64,000 bases of DNA from Pseudoalteromonas luteoviolacea NCIMB 1944 (GCF_001625565.1 NZ_AUXS01000048.1:1-64000), one strand, 5' to 3'; counted from the stretch's first letter, positions 27,243-36,053 are shown. The notes: generated by a model not told the origin, from the sequence alone. Numbers and translations: made by a program.

Positions 27243-28376
27243 AACAAGCTTAACTTCAACAACTCGATTCATATCTGGATCGATTTGAATTGTGATCTGA
27301 ATTCCGTTTGCTACAAATTGCAAAACGCTTTGGTTAAATGCCGAATTAGTTTGAGCTTGGACCAACTTCATTAACTCGGTCGTTTGTTCAAACCCGATAA
27401 TTTGAATCGCTGTTTTTAGCATTGCTTCATCGATAACTACCAATGTGCTTTTGGTTTCGGGCGCAACATCTAAAACTGATTTGAATAAATTCGGATGCAA
27501 GTGCCCTAGCGTCAATTTCGTGCCTGACTCTGGTTTTCCTAATGCGTGCTTTGCAGCAACTGTTGAAACCTGAGATTTAAAATAATCTTTGCCTTCATTT
27601 ATAGCGGCATTAAAAATTGGCGTGGCCACTTCTCGAATTGGGTGATCGAGTTTCGCAAGCATTTGGCCCGTTGCCTTATCGGCTCCTAACCATGCAAGAC
27701 CAGGATTGTAATCCCAACCTAAATCTATACCCGGCAATCGTTCTAGCTCTTCACCTGTTTTTGGATCAACTTCGGTAAATGGCTTTTGATAATTCTTAAG
27801 TGCTGAATCTGGCGTAACAGTTATTCCCATTCGTTTGATGTCAGCGTCACTCATGCTCACGACTTTACATCTACAGTTCCAACCGTTCGGCGGATAATGT
27901 GTGTGCCAAAAATTATGTTCAATTGGTAAAAGTATGTAGTTCCACGCGCTATGTTGCGGTCTTACTCGCGAGTCACCTGCAGTTAAATATAAAAGATATG
28001 GCCTACGATGTTTTATCCTTTCTTGCTGTTGCCATCGCCCAGCTGCACGCGCGGTGTTTTTATTGTTTTGATAAATTACTTGAGTTCGCCAACCGCGTTT
28101 TCCATTGTATGACCAACCATGTTTAGCAACGGTTTTATCAAAGCGCGCTCTAAAATCAGTGATCGTCTCACCATTTTCAATTGCAGCAAGTACAGCTTTA
28201 TATAAGTCATCTAACAATTCAGTTTTGGTAGCTCCGGCAACGGTAAACGCTCTTGCATGTATGTGACCAAGTAAATCTTTGTAAGACTCAGTTGGTATTT
28301 GAACTTTTGATTTTAGATTTGAAATGGCCTCGTCGAACTTTACGAGTTGGCCATATTTGGAAGGGATATCGGACAT
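27234..28376 (-). CDS. Mu gpF-like head morphogenesis protein
   Basis: A 380-residue minor head protein. The Phage_Mu_F domain (PF04233) occupies about residues 60-200, with the signature DSRVRPQHSAWN and, 20 residues on, FWHTHYPPNGWNCRCKV. In Mu and SPP1 the equivalent (gpF/gp7) binds the portal and is packaged in the head. It is the last gene of the leftward lysis-packaging operon here; in Mu it would be followed by the I protease gene, which is instead 22 kb away on the other strand. Confidence 0.92.
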   Translation of the reverse strand: MSDIPSKYGQLVKFDEAISNLKSKVQIPTESYKDLLGHIHARAFTVAGATKTELLDDLYKAVLAAIENGETITDFRARFDKTVAKHGWSYNGKRGWRTQVIYQNNKNTARAAGRWQQQERIKHRRPYLLYLTAGDSRVRPQHSAWNYILLPIEHNFWHTHYPPNGWNCRCKVVSMSDADIKRMGITVTPDSALKNYQKPFTEVDPKTGEELERLPGIDLGWDYNPGLAWLGADKATGQMLAKLDHPIREVATPIFNAAINEGKDYFKSQVSTVAAKHALGKPESGTKLTLGHLHPNLFKSVLDVAPETKSTLVVIDEAMLKTAIQIIGFEQTTELMKLVQAQTNSAFNQSVLQFVANGIQITIQIDPDMNRVVEVKLVDV

Positions 28377-28377
28377 A

Positions 28378-28992
28378 TTAGAGTTTGGCTATATCAAGGG
28401 AAATTGCCTGATCAGCGCCCTGCTCATCTCGCTTGTAAAACCGGATAAATCGACAGCTATCAATGGTGTTTACAGACTCGGCAATGATGTCCATGGCCTT
28501 TTGCCATTTGCCTGTTTCATCATCAATTTCAAGCTTGCGAAGACTCAAAATACGCTGCGGATTAATCGTGCCTTGCTTGTCAGTTGAGAACACTTTATTG
28601 ACGATCGCTTTGATGTTTTGATTGCCACCTTCGGTCCAATCACTAATGCATTCATCTATCAATTCTTTGGCTATTTGTAGCTCTGGACCAAGCTCGATAC
28701 GCTCCTGAATTTGTATTTTTACTGACAACGAATGGTCAAAAGATCGCAGTGTTAAATTGCCTTTTTTACCGCCTAAATTTACGCCATGCTCTTGTGCTAA
28801 CAGGTCTAAAAAGTCGTCAGCTTCATCCATTTGTTGCTGCTTAAATTCAGCGAGTTCGCGTTGTTGTTTCTCTGCAAGTTCTATCGCTTTTTTGACATAT
28901 TCGTCCTTTATCAGGTCAGTTTGCTTCACGTTCGTAAGTGCTACTAAGTTGCCTTTACCATCTTTTAAAAAGCCTTCAGGTATCGCATTCAT
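28378..28992 (-). CDS. DUF3164 family phage protein
   Basis: A 204-residue protein fitting DUF3164: N-terminal GKGNLVALTNVK (about 12-24), then GGKKGNLTLRSFD (about 74-86) and a C-terminal SCRFIRFYKR. The function is unknown. In most Mu-like phages this gene sits in the early region near the transposition genes; here it lies between the portal and gpF genes, one base from gpF, so it would be expressed late. The first 60 residues are probably helical and coiled. Confidence 0.82.
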   Translation of the reverse strand: MNAIPEGFLKDGKGNLVALTNVKQTDLIKDEYVKKAIELAEKQQRELAEFKQQQMDEADDFLDLLAQEHGVNLGGKKGNLTLRSFDHSLSVKIQIQERIELGPELQIAKELIDECISDWTEGGNQNIKAIVNKVFSTDKQGTINPQRILSLRKLEIDDETGKWQKAMDIIAESVNTIDSCRFIRFYKRDEQGADQAISLDIAKL

Positions 28993-28996
28993 ATGG

Positions 28997-30469
28997 TTAA
29001 ATCTCCTGTTGATTTGCCTCGTCCATTCCTTCTAAAACCTCTAATTCAAACGCCTTTACAGCAACCTCTGCCAAGGCTGAATTAGATATATTTGGGAACT
29101 CATCAAGGATGTTTTGTTTTAGTTCGTCTAGGTTGTTTGCTTGTTTAGCAAACTCATAAATCTTCTTAATTTCGGCATCTGTTGCCTGGTCAAACTCGTT
29201 AAAAACAGCGATATCAGTACCCTGTTGGTCACTTGAAAACTCCTGTTTTGATGGGGTCGCGATGCCTTGGCCATCGTCTTTTATTTCTAACAGTTCTTCG
29301 CCTTGTTGGGGCTCTGGAATACCCAAAGTCTTGTACACATAATCCTTTGAAACAGGCACCATTCGGGCTGATTCACGAATAACGTTAACGGTTTCGAGGT
29401 TAACTTCTTTCTTGTCACGCCAGACATATTTGGGTGCTTCACCACCGTCGAAATTCACTCTATGGATGGTTTCTAATAGTTGGTTTCGATAACCAGATAC
29501 AAGCGCCCTATCAGCCCGTTGGTTTTCACCTGCGCGTTTAGCATGAGTCTCACTGGCTGCACGCGCACCGGCTTTTTGCTCTGTGGCGAGTGTTTGGGAA
29601 GTCAGCGCTTTACTCATTTCTGAGTTACATAAATTGATAAGCTGCAACTGGACTGGTTCGCCAGACATTTTGCTTTCTATAATCTCTAAGCTGGCGTCAT
29701 CTGGGATGACTGCAATACCTTCAGTGATCAACTTAGCTAGGCCTTCTAGCAATTCGCCTATTTCCTTATCCTGCGTGCCAATTGGATATTTGCCCACAGG
29801 GAATGGCACACCAAATCGCTCGCATAACTGCACGAAAAACTTAAAGCCGCCGTGCTTAAACATCCAAGGCCAAAAACAGCTACTGAGTAGTGCAATACCA
29901 TACGGGTTTTTAGCCTCTGGCATATGCCTAACACACGTCCAACGGTCTTCATTTATGGGCTCGCCTTCTGGGTTTTGGCGGGTTTTTACAAGGAGTTCGT
30001 GATCTGAATTAAAAGCAAAGCGCCCTGCTGGCCATTGCTCTATGGTGCTAGGTATCCAGGCATTATCGCTTTTTTCGAATTTGCCTAAATGCGTTACTGC
30101 AAACCCATGTAAAATCGCACTGTAGTTGTGCCAATCAATGTCCATCCACTGTGTATTTTTGGCGGGGCTAGAGGCCATGAGCGCTTTTGCAATCTCGAAA
30201 CTTTTCATACTCGATTCGTCATTGCCGCCTGGCACCAATTCCGCATTGAATGCGAACATACCAGAGCGCAAACTACGTAATTCACCAATTACATGGGCAT
30301 CACGGGCTATTTCGTCATATATCAGTGAGCTTTTACCTGCTTTGCGAAGTATTGGATCTGGGTTGGGCAGCTCACGCATCATGGCCCATAAAGCAGGATC
30401 GGTTTTACTCATCGAAAAGGCTTTTTGTAATGCGCGATAGCCTTTGTATGAAAGGTGGGGTTTAGACAT
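28997..30469 (-). CDS. Mu gp29-like portal protein (DUF935)
   Basis: A 490-residue protein expected to form the dodecameric ring at the capsid vertex through which DNA enters and to which the tail attaches. Length and the central segment PYGIALLSSCFWPWMFKHGG with the following FFVQLCERFGVPFPVG match the DUF935 family. Its start overlaps the terminase stop by eight bases (30462-30469), typical of coupled packaging genes. Confidence 0.92.
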   Translation of the reverse strand: MSKPHLSYKGYRALQKAFSMSKTDPALWAMMRELPNPDPILRKAGKSSLIYDEIARDAHVIGELRSLRSGMFAFNAELVPGGNDESSMKSFEIAKALMASSPAKNTQWMDIDWHNYSAILHGFAVTHLGKFEKSDNAWIPSTIEQWPAGRFAFNSDHELLVKTRQNPEGEPINEDRWTCVRHMPEAKNPYGIALLSSCFWPWMFKHGGFKFFVQLCERFGVPFPVGKYPIGTQDKEIGELLEGLAKLITEGIAVIPDDASLEIIESKMSGEPVQLQLINLCNSEMSKALTSQTLATEQKAGARAASETHAKRAGENQRADRALVSGYRNQLLETIHRVNFDGGEAPKYVWRDKKEVNLETVNVIRESARMVPVSKDYVYKTLGIPEPQQGEELLEIKDDGQGIATPSKQEFSSDQQGTDIAVFNEFDQATDAEIKKIYEFAKQANNLDELKQNILDEFPNISNSALAEVAVKAFELEVLEGMDEANQQEI

Positions 30470-32207
30470 GATAGCCCCCTATTGGTTTGGTCACTTTTCG
30501 GCTTCTCACCTTTGGAATACCACCCGCGCCTGTGCTGGATATCATCCATAAAATGGTGAGTGCACAACTGAGGTCATAGTGATGATTGCTTTGTTTCTCT
30601 GGCCAGTTTTCTAGCTCATCCATAAGTAATCGTGTGCGTCGAGTATGGAAAAGGATTTGAGCAGGTTCGTTGATCACAAAGGGTTCTAACCCCTCGATGC
30701 GTTCTTCTTGTGGCACAGTCGCCGTAATACCTCTAAGCGGTAATGCAACGCCTTGGTCTAAAGCGTCTTTGATGTAGGTTTGGCGCATAAAATCAAAGGC
30801 GTTATTGTTTTCAAAGCCCCAAACCAAACAGTTGTACTCAAGCTGCAGCTTTATCAAATCCTTTAAAAGTCGGCTGGGGCCGCGTACCTTGCGGCTTTCG
30901 TATTCAAGGTGTAATTGACCTAACTCTTTGGCCCAAAAACCGACGAGCAAAGCACTGGGGTCAGCGCTGGCTGTTTTGCCCATGCTTGGGTCGCATGCGC
31001 CATAGGGTGTCCACAGGTTTAAGCGGTTAATCCAAGTCTCAAACCGATAAAAGATCTGTTCTTCGTCTGACTTGGCAATACCTTGCATCTCACGGTTAAA
31101 CTCACGTTTGTTCGATGCCCACATCACCATCAAGTCATACAAACTACGCACACTCGGCCAGCTGGTTTTAGCAGCCTTAGACATTTGCCTTTTGTTCTTA
31201 ATCCAAAACCTAAAGCTGGGCTTTTCTTCCTTGGAAACAGCTCGGCCTTTGGCTGCCGCTTTTTTCTCAAATTCTTTGTCTTTATAAAGCATGAGCTCAC
31301 GGCATTGCTCCCATAAATCCATTCTTTCTGGGAACTGTGAAATGGCCTTAAACCTATGCACTAAATGACCAGGTGCATGCTCTGCACGTGAGATGGGGTC
31401 GTCGCTATTAAGTACGGTGTTAACGCCTAAGAATTTAACCGAACCATCTGGTGGGCCAAGGTACTGTACAGCGGCTTCAAGGAATGCCCAGCGGCTATCC
31501 CTTTCTGTTGCTGAGCGTGCTTCTTTATCGGTGATGATGTCATCGGCTAACAATAATTTGGGACGGCTGGCCCCATGGAATGCACCCCTAACAGACTGAT
31601 CAGCACCACGGCTTTCAAAGCGAACGCCTTGCGCAGTAACAAACTCACCAATTTTCCAAACCGGAGATGTTTGGCAAACCTCTGGAAAGTCGAGCATTAA
31701 GTTACCATTGTTTAGCAGTTCGGTTTTAACCACCTCTAGTGTTTTAGCTGGCATTTTGGCTTCAGCGCCAAACAAAATGGCGTAATCTATAAAGAGCTCA
31801 GGTTTTATAAGGCCCAGTTCGTTGCATACTGCCTCGTCTTGAAGTAGCGCCAATACGGCTACATAAACAGGTGCGAGTTTAACGCCAAGCGTTGATTTTC
31901 CTTCGCCTCGGGGCGCTACAAACCAGTTTTTCCAACCGTTTTCTAACGCAATGGCTTCAGGAAACCAATCCATGAAGTATTGTTGGAATTCACTTGGCTT
32001 TTGGCCTTCATCCAACCACATATGGTGCGGGAAATACGTATAGACAAAGTACTCAAAGTCGCCACTCAATACGCGTTTTCGACGCTCTTTGATCGCTTTT
32101 GGGCTAGGGTCAATATCACGGTGTTTTGCTTCTATGTCTCGTCTTAGTGACGAGGTAAGTTCTTCGACTTCCTTCAAAAAGTCTTTTGAATTGATATCTT
32201 TGGCCAT
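30462..32207 (-). CDS. Terminase large subunit (Mu gp28-like)
   Basis: A 581-residue packaging motor. The ATPase domain has Walker A APRGEGKSTLG (about 103-113) and an acidic Walker B region LLLADDIITD (about 223-232); the C-terminal nuclease domain begins near ACDPSMG (about 413), where the Asp is a likely metal ligand. Mu-type terminases cut host DNA at a fixed length after packaging starts at the phage end. It overlaps the small terminase gene by one base (32207). Confidence 0.93.
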   Translation of the reverse strand: MAKDINSKDFLKEVEELTSSLRRDIEAKHRDIDPSPKAIKERRKRVLSGDFEYFVYTYFPHHMWLDEGQKPSEFQQYFMDWFPEAIALENGWKNWFVAPRGEGKSTLGVKLAPVYVAVLALLQDEAVCNELGLIKPELFIDYAILFGAEAKMPAKTLEVVKTELLNNGNLMLDFPEVCQTSPVWKIGEFVTAQGVRFESRGADQSVRGAFHGASRPKLLLADDIITDKEARSATERDSRWAFLEAAVQYLGPPDGSVKFLGVNTVLNSDDPISRAEHAPGHLVHRFKAISQFPERMDLWEQCRELMLYKDKEFEKKAAAKGRAVSKEEKPSFRFWIKNKRQMSKAAKTSWPSVRSLYDLMVMWASNKREFNREMQGIAKSDEEQIFYRFETWINRLNLWTPYGACDPSMGKTASADPSALLVGFWAKELGQLHLEYESRKVRGPSRLLKDLIKLQLEYNCLVWGFENNNAFDFMRQTYIKDALDQGVALPLRGITATVPQEERIEGLEPFVINEPAQILFHTRRTRLLMDELENWPEKQSNHHYDLSCALTILWMISSTGAGGIPKVRSRKVTKPIGGYHV

Positions 32208-32710
32208 TACTCTTCCAACTTCCTAGCTATGTATGGCCCAAAACCATCAATGATTTTTACAAAGGTCTCAGTATGTTCACTATGATGATGTGTGATGTAC
32301 TGACCAAACTCTTTAATGACGGTGGCTGCAACGGCTAACTTTCCGATTTTCTTATCACCGCCCGCTAAGTCGATGACCGAGGTATACATGTCCTTTAGCT
32401 GCTTGAGCACCTTTGCCCGCTCAGCCAACGGCATGTCATCGCCCTTTTCTTTCAGGGCTTCAAGTGCCGAACTTACTTCAAGCGAGAACTCCTGAATAAA
32501 CATTTCAGTAAATTCGCCTGCCGGTCCCGTTGCTTTTCTAGCGGCAGCTCGGGCTAAATCCCAGCAATCACCACAGGCTTTCGCATCAAGCTTCCATCGT
32601 CTTGCAGTGCTTTCTGGTACTTCATGCTTTCTAGCTGAGAGGGTCAGATTCAAAAGCCCGTTTACATAGCTATCACGGACAGCAGTCATCACTTCATCAC
32701 CATGAGCCAT
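32207..32710 (-). CDS. DUF1804 family protein, probable small terminase subunit
   Basis: A 167-residue protein. The N terminus has a helix-turn-helix (NLTLSARKHEVPESTARRW, about 20-38), followed by helical segments and a short tail. DUF1804 proteins precede the large terminase in Mu-like phages and are taken to be the DNA-recognition subunit. Coordinates touch both neighbours, so the operon is tightly packed. Confidence 0.85.
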   Translation of the reverse strand: MAHGDEVMTAVRDSYVNGLLNLTLSARKHEVPESTARRWKLDAKACGDCWDLARAAARKATGPAGEFTEMFIQEFSLEVSSALEALKEKGDDMPLAERAKVLKQLKDMYTSVIDLAGGDKKIGKLAVAATVIKEFGQYITHHHSEHTETFVKIIDGFGPYIARKLEE

Positions 32711-32958
32711 TAACCGCCTCCTAGCTTCATCAGCTCTGATGTAATAGCTGCGGCCACACCTGTTAAGCCACTCGCGCCTGCTATTTTCAAGCGCGTATTT
32801 GTGAGCTGCTTTTCGGCTTTTTCGACTCTCACTTCAAGCTTATCTACTCGTGCATTGACGTCTGTTTTTATCTGTCTGACTTCATTCAAAATAGATGTTT
32901 GCGTCGCTTGAATTTGGCCAATTGATTGGAACAGCTGATTCTCTTGTTCAGGCGTCAT
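32710..32958 (-). CDS. Small coiled-coil protein with C-terminal hydrophobic segment, possible lysis gene
   Basis: Only 82 residues. Residues 5-55 are a heptad-like coiled coil; residues about 58-78 are hydrophobic and small-residue rich. This resembles XhlA-type haemolysin or DUF2730-like proteins found beside endolysins, so it may be a membrane-associated holin or release accessory. It overlaps the lysozyme gene by 11 bases. No separate canonical holin was identified. Confidence 0.6.
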   Translation of the reverse strand: MTPEQENQLFQSIGQIQATQTSILNEVRQIKTDVNARVDKLEVRVEKAEKQLTNTRLKIAGASGLTGVAAAITSELMKLGGG

Positions 32959-33364
32959 ACCATTCCCCTGTTTTCATCTGCTCAGCCAATTGGTCAGCGC
33001 GTTCTCCCACTTGCACTGCCCAGCGGCTATCGAACATTTCAATTGCTGCTTTATCCCAGTTTCCTTGCTCTACGGCAGCAAGTGTCTTTTTGAAAGCTAA
33101 CAAGCCATGAATGCCAAGGTTAAAGGCCATGTTGATAAGTACGGCTTTGCGAGCGGGATTACATTTTGAGGTGTCGATGTGCTTTTCAACTTGGGCAGTA
33201 AAATAAGCAATATCGTTATTGAGTAGGTAATTGATTTCGTCGTCAGTCAGGCCTCTTTGCTCAAGGTTTCTGCCAACGCCTATCGATTGGTAGCCGCCAG
33301 GGCAAACATAGACTTTATGCTCGTATCCTTCATGGCCAATGAGTTGTTGTTTTAGTTTTTCCAT
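32948..33364 (-). CDS. Phage lysozyme (GH24 endolysin)
   Basis: A 138-residue T4-type lysozyme that hydrolyses peptidoglycan at the end of the lytic cycle. The catalytic Glu12 sits in GHEG, followed by VYVCPGGYQSIGVGRN, the Cys-containing variant of the active-site loop seen in many phage GH24 enzymes. No signal or SAR helix is visible, so it should need a holin. A late-promoter motif lies directly upstream (dyad 33427-33440), corresponding to Plys of Mu. Confidence 0.93.
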   Translation of the reverse strand: MEKLKQQLIGHEGYEHKVYVCPGGYQSIGVGRNLEQRGLTDDEINYLLNNDIAYFTAQVEKHIDTSKCNPARKAVLINMAFNLGIHGLLAFKKTLAAVEQGNWDKAAIEMFDSRWAVQVGERADQLAEQMKTGEWYDA

Positions 33365-33395
33365 GCCATTTCCACATGTGGTTGATCACGTGGCT

Positions 33396-33444
33396 AGTCT
33401 GGCAAATTAGGAGTGGGAAATTAGGTGTAAAATGTTTTACACCT
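33396..33444 (-). promoter_or_regulatory. Late promoter motif A (Plys)
   Basis: A perfect 10-bp inverted repeat, AGGTGTAAAA (33423-33432) and TTTTACACCT (33435-33444), has the shared core GTAAAAC-A-TTTTAC on the minus strand. Reading toward lysozyme it is followed by CCTAATTTCCCACTCC and, 25 bases after the core, a weak -10-like CAGACT. The same motif precedes the protease and tail-tip genes. It is inferred to be the binding site of the Mor-type activator. Confidence 0.7.
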
Positions 33445-33478
33445 GATCGTAGTAATGCTGCTCAATCTTTATTGAGGC

Positions 33479-34024
33479 CTATTTAGGAGAACTAACGTTT
33501 ATTACATTTAGTAAATTTTCTCTTGTCCGTTTCCACCATACCTCATTTTCAATGCCAAATAAATCTAAAGCCTTCAGCAAGAGTGGTATCGCTTTTTCAT
33601 TATCACCTACTTTCATTAGACACTCGCCTTGCATAGCAAATGCAATGTTTCTTTTTTGTTTGTATTCATTTGCTAATGTCTCAAGAGGTATGAGAGGTTT
33701 CAGTTTTGAATAAGGAAATTTTTTCTTGTCGTCATAGCGTGCTCCATAGTATGGATCTAGAGTTGCAGAAATCATGTTTGCAAGCCAATTCGCTTTTTTA
33801 GAGTACTCAATGAGAACAGGGATTGCCTTATCACAATTCCCTGATGAGAATAAATTTTTGGCTTTTTCTTCTAAGGCATCTACCTCTGGTTGTGTGATTA
33901 AACCAAGCTCTTTTACCTTCGAAGATGAGGCTGTTAAGTCAAACGGGTCAATTGCTTTTTTTACTTCCTCAGCATGACAAGTTACAGAAGCTGTGATCAA
34001 AATAGCCATAATTGCTTTTTTCAT
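33479..34024 (-). CDS. Secreted TPR-like moron protein
   Basis: About 181 residues starting at the second in-frame Met; AAAGGA six bases upstream supports this over the longer frame from 34045. A signal peptide (MKKAIMAILITASVTCHA) is followed by helical repeats, with residues about 60-160 resembling tetratricopeptide units. It is exported and so unlikely to serve in virion assembly; as a gene inserted between mor and the lysozyme promoter it is a candidate lysogenic-conversion factor. Function unknown. Confidence 0.65.
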   Translation of the reverse strand: MKKAIMAILITASVTCHAEEVKKAIDPFDLTASSSKVKELGLITQPEVDALEEKAKNLFSSGNCDKAIPVLIEYSKKANWLANMISATLDPYYGARYDDKKKFPYSKLKPLIPLETLANEYKQKRNIAFAMQGECLMKVGDNEKAIPLLLKALDLFGIENEVWWKRTRENLLNVINVSSPK

Positions 34025-34200
34025 TTTATATCCTTTGAAAATCAAATTTATAGATATATTACCCCTTTAAATGCTATAGGTTAAGAATAATTACTTCCTG
34101 ATATTAGCTTGCTACTACCGTTGGTCGCGCAAGTGATGTTTTGGTATAGTTCATCTAGCTTATCTAAAAATAAAACAAAATTTTTTAAGGAAGATTTAAT

Positions 34201-34551
34201 TTGAGTGAGAATAAAGTAGATTTGGTTGATACCCATTCGAAATCAACTGTTGTAGACAACGGAGAAACTGTAGAGTTAAACGATGTTGGTAAATTAGTTG
34301 AAGGGTTTCTAACCCCCTACATACAAGGCCAGCAGTTAGTTGCTGCTGAGGCTACGAAGCGTGCTGAAATTCAAGCTAAGTTGATAGGTCGGGGTTTAAA
34401 TTACTTTTTCGGGATAGCATTTTTGATACTAGCTATCGCATTATTTGCATTGTTTACTGGAAAAGATGACCTTGGAGAGAAAATTATTTTTGCGGTTATT
34501 ACTTTTATTGGGGGGTTAGGCCTAGGTAAAAGCCTACCCAAAGGGAGCTAA
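34201..34551 (+). CDS. Small two-helix membrane moron protein
   Basis: A 116-residue protein with a TTG start chosen because AAGGAAG (34187-34193) is seven bases upstream. Residues 1-70 are soluble and partly coiled; two helices follow (about 73-91 and 96-112). It runs against the surrounding phage operon and has its own AT-rich promoter region, typical of a moron. A superinfection-exclusion role is possible for such membrane proteins but nothing in the sequence proves it. Confidence 0.6.
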   Translation: MSENKVDLVDTHSKSTVVDNGETVELNDVGKLVEGFLTPYIQGQQLVAAEATKRAEIQAKLIGRGLNYFFGIAFLILAIALFALFTGKDDLGEKIIFAVITFIGGLGLGKSLPKGS

Positions 34552-34554
34552 ACA

Positions 34555-34586
34555 GTCAGTTTTCACTGCATAGTACGAAAACTGAC
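34555..34586. terminator. Hairpin between convergent genes
   Basis: GTCAGTTTTC (34555-34564) and GAAAACTGAC (34577-34586), a perfect 10-bp inverted repeat with a 12-base loop, just after the stop of the membrane moron and facing the mor remnant. The stem contains its own T-run on both strands. Confidence 0.6.
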
Positions 34587-34592
34587 ATCCAA

Positions 34593-34825
34593 CAAACCTA
34601 CAACTTCAACTCCATTTGCTTATGCGCATCTACTACTAATATCGGTGCGCCATTGGCTTCGGAGGTCACTATTAAGTTGATCATTTGTCTGGTCAACTTA
34701 TAGCGGCGAACCAAATCTTGGACTGAAGCGCCCTGCTTAAACTTCTGTCTTATCTTGATGTTTCTTAGCTGGATTAAAATCTTGTCCAACTTTTGTCTTT
34801 GGTAAGTACTAACCGCATGATTAGA
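34593..34825 (-). pseudogene. Truncated duplicate of the mor 3' end
   Basis: These 233 bases align without gaps to 35821-36053. The encoded peptide reproduces the last 63 residues of Mor (KILIQLRNIKIRQ...) with scattered changes, including the full helix-turn-helix. No start codon or ribosome site precedes it and an in-frame stop lies upstream. Its left-behind 5' edge is fused at the short shared sequence TTAG to a copy of the late-promoter motif. A TTG start at 34789 could in theory yield a DNA-binding fragment that competes with Mor. Confidence 0.85.
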
Positions 34826-34854
34826 GGTGGGAAATTAGGTGTAAAATGTTTTAC
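34820..34854 (-). promoter_or_regulatory. Late promoter motif B, probably truncated
   Basis: These 35 bases match 33406-33440 at all but two positions, including the dyad GTAAAATGTTTTAC (34841-34854). Where the -10 should be, the sequence is already the mor remnant (CGGTTA), so activity is doubtful. It looks like a by-product of the recombination that duplicated part of mor. Confidence 0.65.
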
Positions 34855-35028
34855 TGGCTATTAAGCTTTGTACAAAAAATGGTCTTTGCATTATCATAAT
34901 TCGCTGAATGCTTTTGTAAAGGGCTGTTTTTTGGCATATATAGTTAATTCCTTGTATTTTGTAAAACGTTTAATTACTTTATAGCTAGATTTTTTAGTAT
35001 TTCTACATGAGTTAAAAGGATTATTTCT

Positions 35029-35760
35029 ATGGAGCCAAAACCAACATACTTAGACTGGCAATTTTGGACCGCTGTAACATCTATAATCGCTATAATCTTA
35101 TCGCAAATACCACCGTTGCGTGTTTTTTTTAAAAAGAAGATGTTAACGGTAGAAAAGCATGGGTTGATAACTTTGAGTCACCGCATTGGCTCACCAACCA
35201 TGGGTATATTTTTAATACTCCAAAATGAAGGAGGAAGAACTATAAATGTTAAGTCTATTGAGTTAAATGTTGTCAAAGACAAAAGGGAGTCTTTTAAGCT
35301 TGTTGGAAAAGGTTATTTTAAAGAGTCAAGTGATACAAATAGCACGCTACTTACTCCATTTAGTATCAATGTCGGAGAGTCATGGAGACACTCAGTCTTT
35401 TTCTATGAAGATTGGTCAAGAAAAAAGCAAACAGAATATAGAAAATTAGAGTCGGCTGTTAGAGACCATATACAAGCCCAAAGCCTCGGGTCTGAAAAAC
35501 TGCATGAAGCAAAGCCGGAAGATGTTCAATCTTTAATTAACATTTTTGAACGGAGTTTTAAGTGGGAACCAGCTGAATATGAAGTTCAATTAAAAGTACT
35601 TGGCGACCAAGGGGACTTAATAGCACAGGATTCGTTTAACTTTGTTCTATTTGACAGTGATTCTGAAGAGTTGGCATCTTACCACAAGCAATATAAGTAT
35701 GGTGATGGCGTTTACTACTATTCAAATAAATTACCTGGTGTATCTATAGATATATCCTAA
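35029..35760 (+). CDS. Membrane-anchored moron protein, function unknown
   Basis: A 243-residue protein with an N-terminal helix (about residues 11-33, FWTAVTSIIAIILSQIPPL) and a soluble beta-rich C-terminal domain. No family recognised. AAAGGATT (about 35016-35023) precedes the ATG. The gene lies between the full mor gene and its partial duplicate, against the flow of the phage operon, so it was probably acquired in the same event. A weak match to the late-promoter dyad, GTAAAACGTTTAAT, lies at 34961-34974 upstream. Confidence 0.6.
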   Translation: MEPKPTYLDWQFWTAVTSIIAIILSQIPPLRVFFKKKMLTVEKHGLITLSHRIGSPTMGIFLILQNEGGRTINVKSIELNVVKDKRESFKLVGKGYFKESSDTNSTLLTPFSINVGESWRHSVFFYEDWSRKKQTEYRKLESAVRDHIQAQSLGSEKLHEAKPEDVQSLINIFERSFKWEPAEYEVQLKVLGDQGDLIAQDSFNFVLFDSDSEELASYHKQYKYGDGVYYYSNKLPGVSIDIS

Positions 35761-35820
35761 TTGAAACTGATTTCTCGTATTTTTAGGCCAGCCCCCACAC
35801 CTAACAACGAAGGCTGATCA

Positions 35821-36053
35821 CAAACCTACAACTTCAACTCCATTTGCTTGTGCGCATCGCCAACTAAAATCGGTGCGCCGTCGGCTTCGGAGGTCACTAT
35901 TATGTTGATCATTTGTCTGGTCAACTTATAGCGTCTTACTAAATTTTGGACTGAAGCGCCCTGCTTGAGCTCCTGTCTAATCTTAATGTTTCTTAGCTGG
36001 ATTAAAATCTTGTCCAACTTTGGTATTTGGTAAGTACTACCTGCATGGTTAGA
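35821..36053. repeat. Direct repeat copy 2 (within mor)
   Basis: Ungapped partner of 34593-34825. It begins five bases before the mor stop and ends inside the gene at TTAGA. The two copies flank the gene at 35029. Confidence 0.85.

Noticed and set aside
26676..28380. Shared 14-mer TATCGGACATATTA at 26676-26689 and at the gpF start (28367-28380)
   Set aside because: Similarity ends beyond the 14 bases; one copy is explained by the hairpin at 26657-26686. Probably chance.
29583..30465. Plus-strand frames of 71-139 residues opposite the portal gene
   Set aside because: Antisense to a clear DUF935 gene; composition is unlike a real protein.
34961..34974. Fifth late-promoter motif, GTAAAACGTTTAAT, before the gene at 35029
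   Set aside because: Right half of the dyad is poor and the conserved CCTAATTT element is missing; kept only as a weak resemblance.
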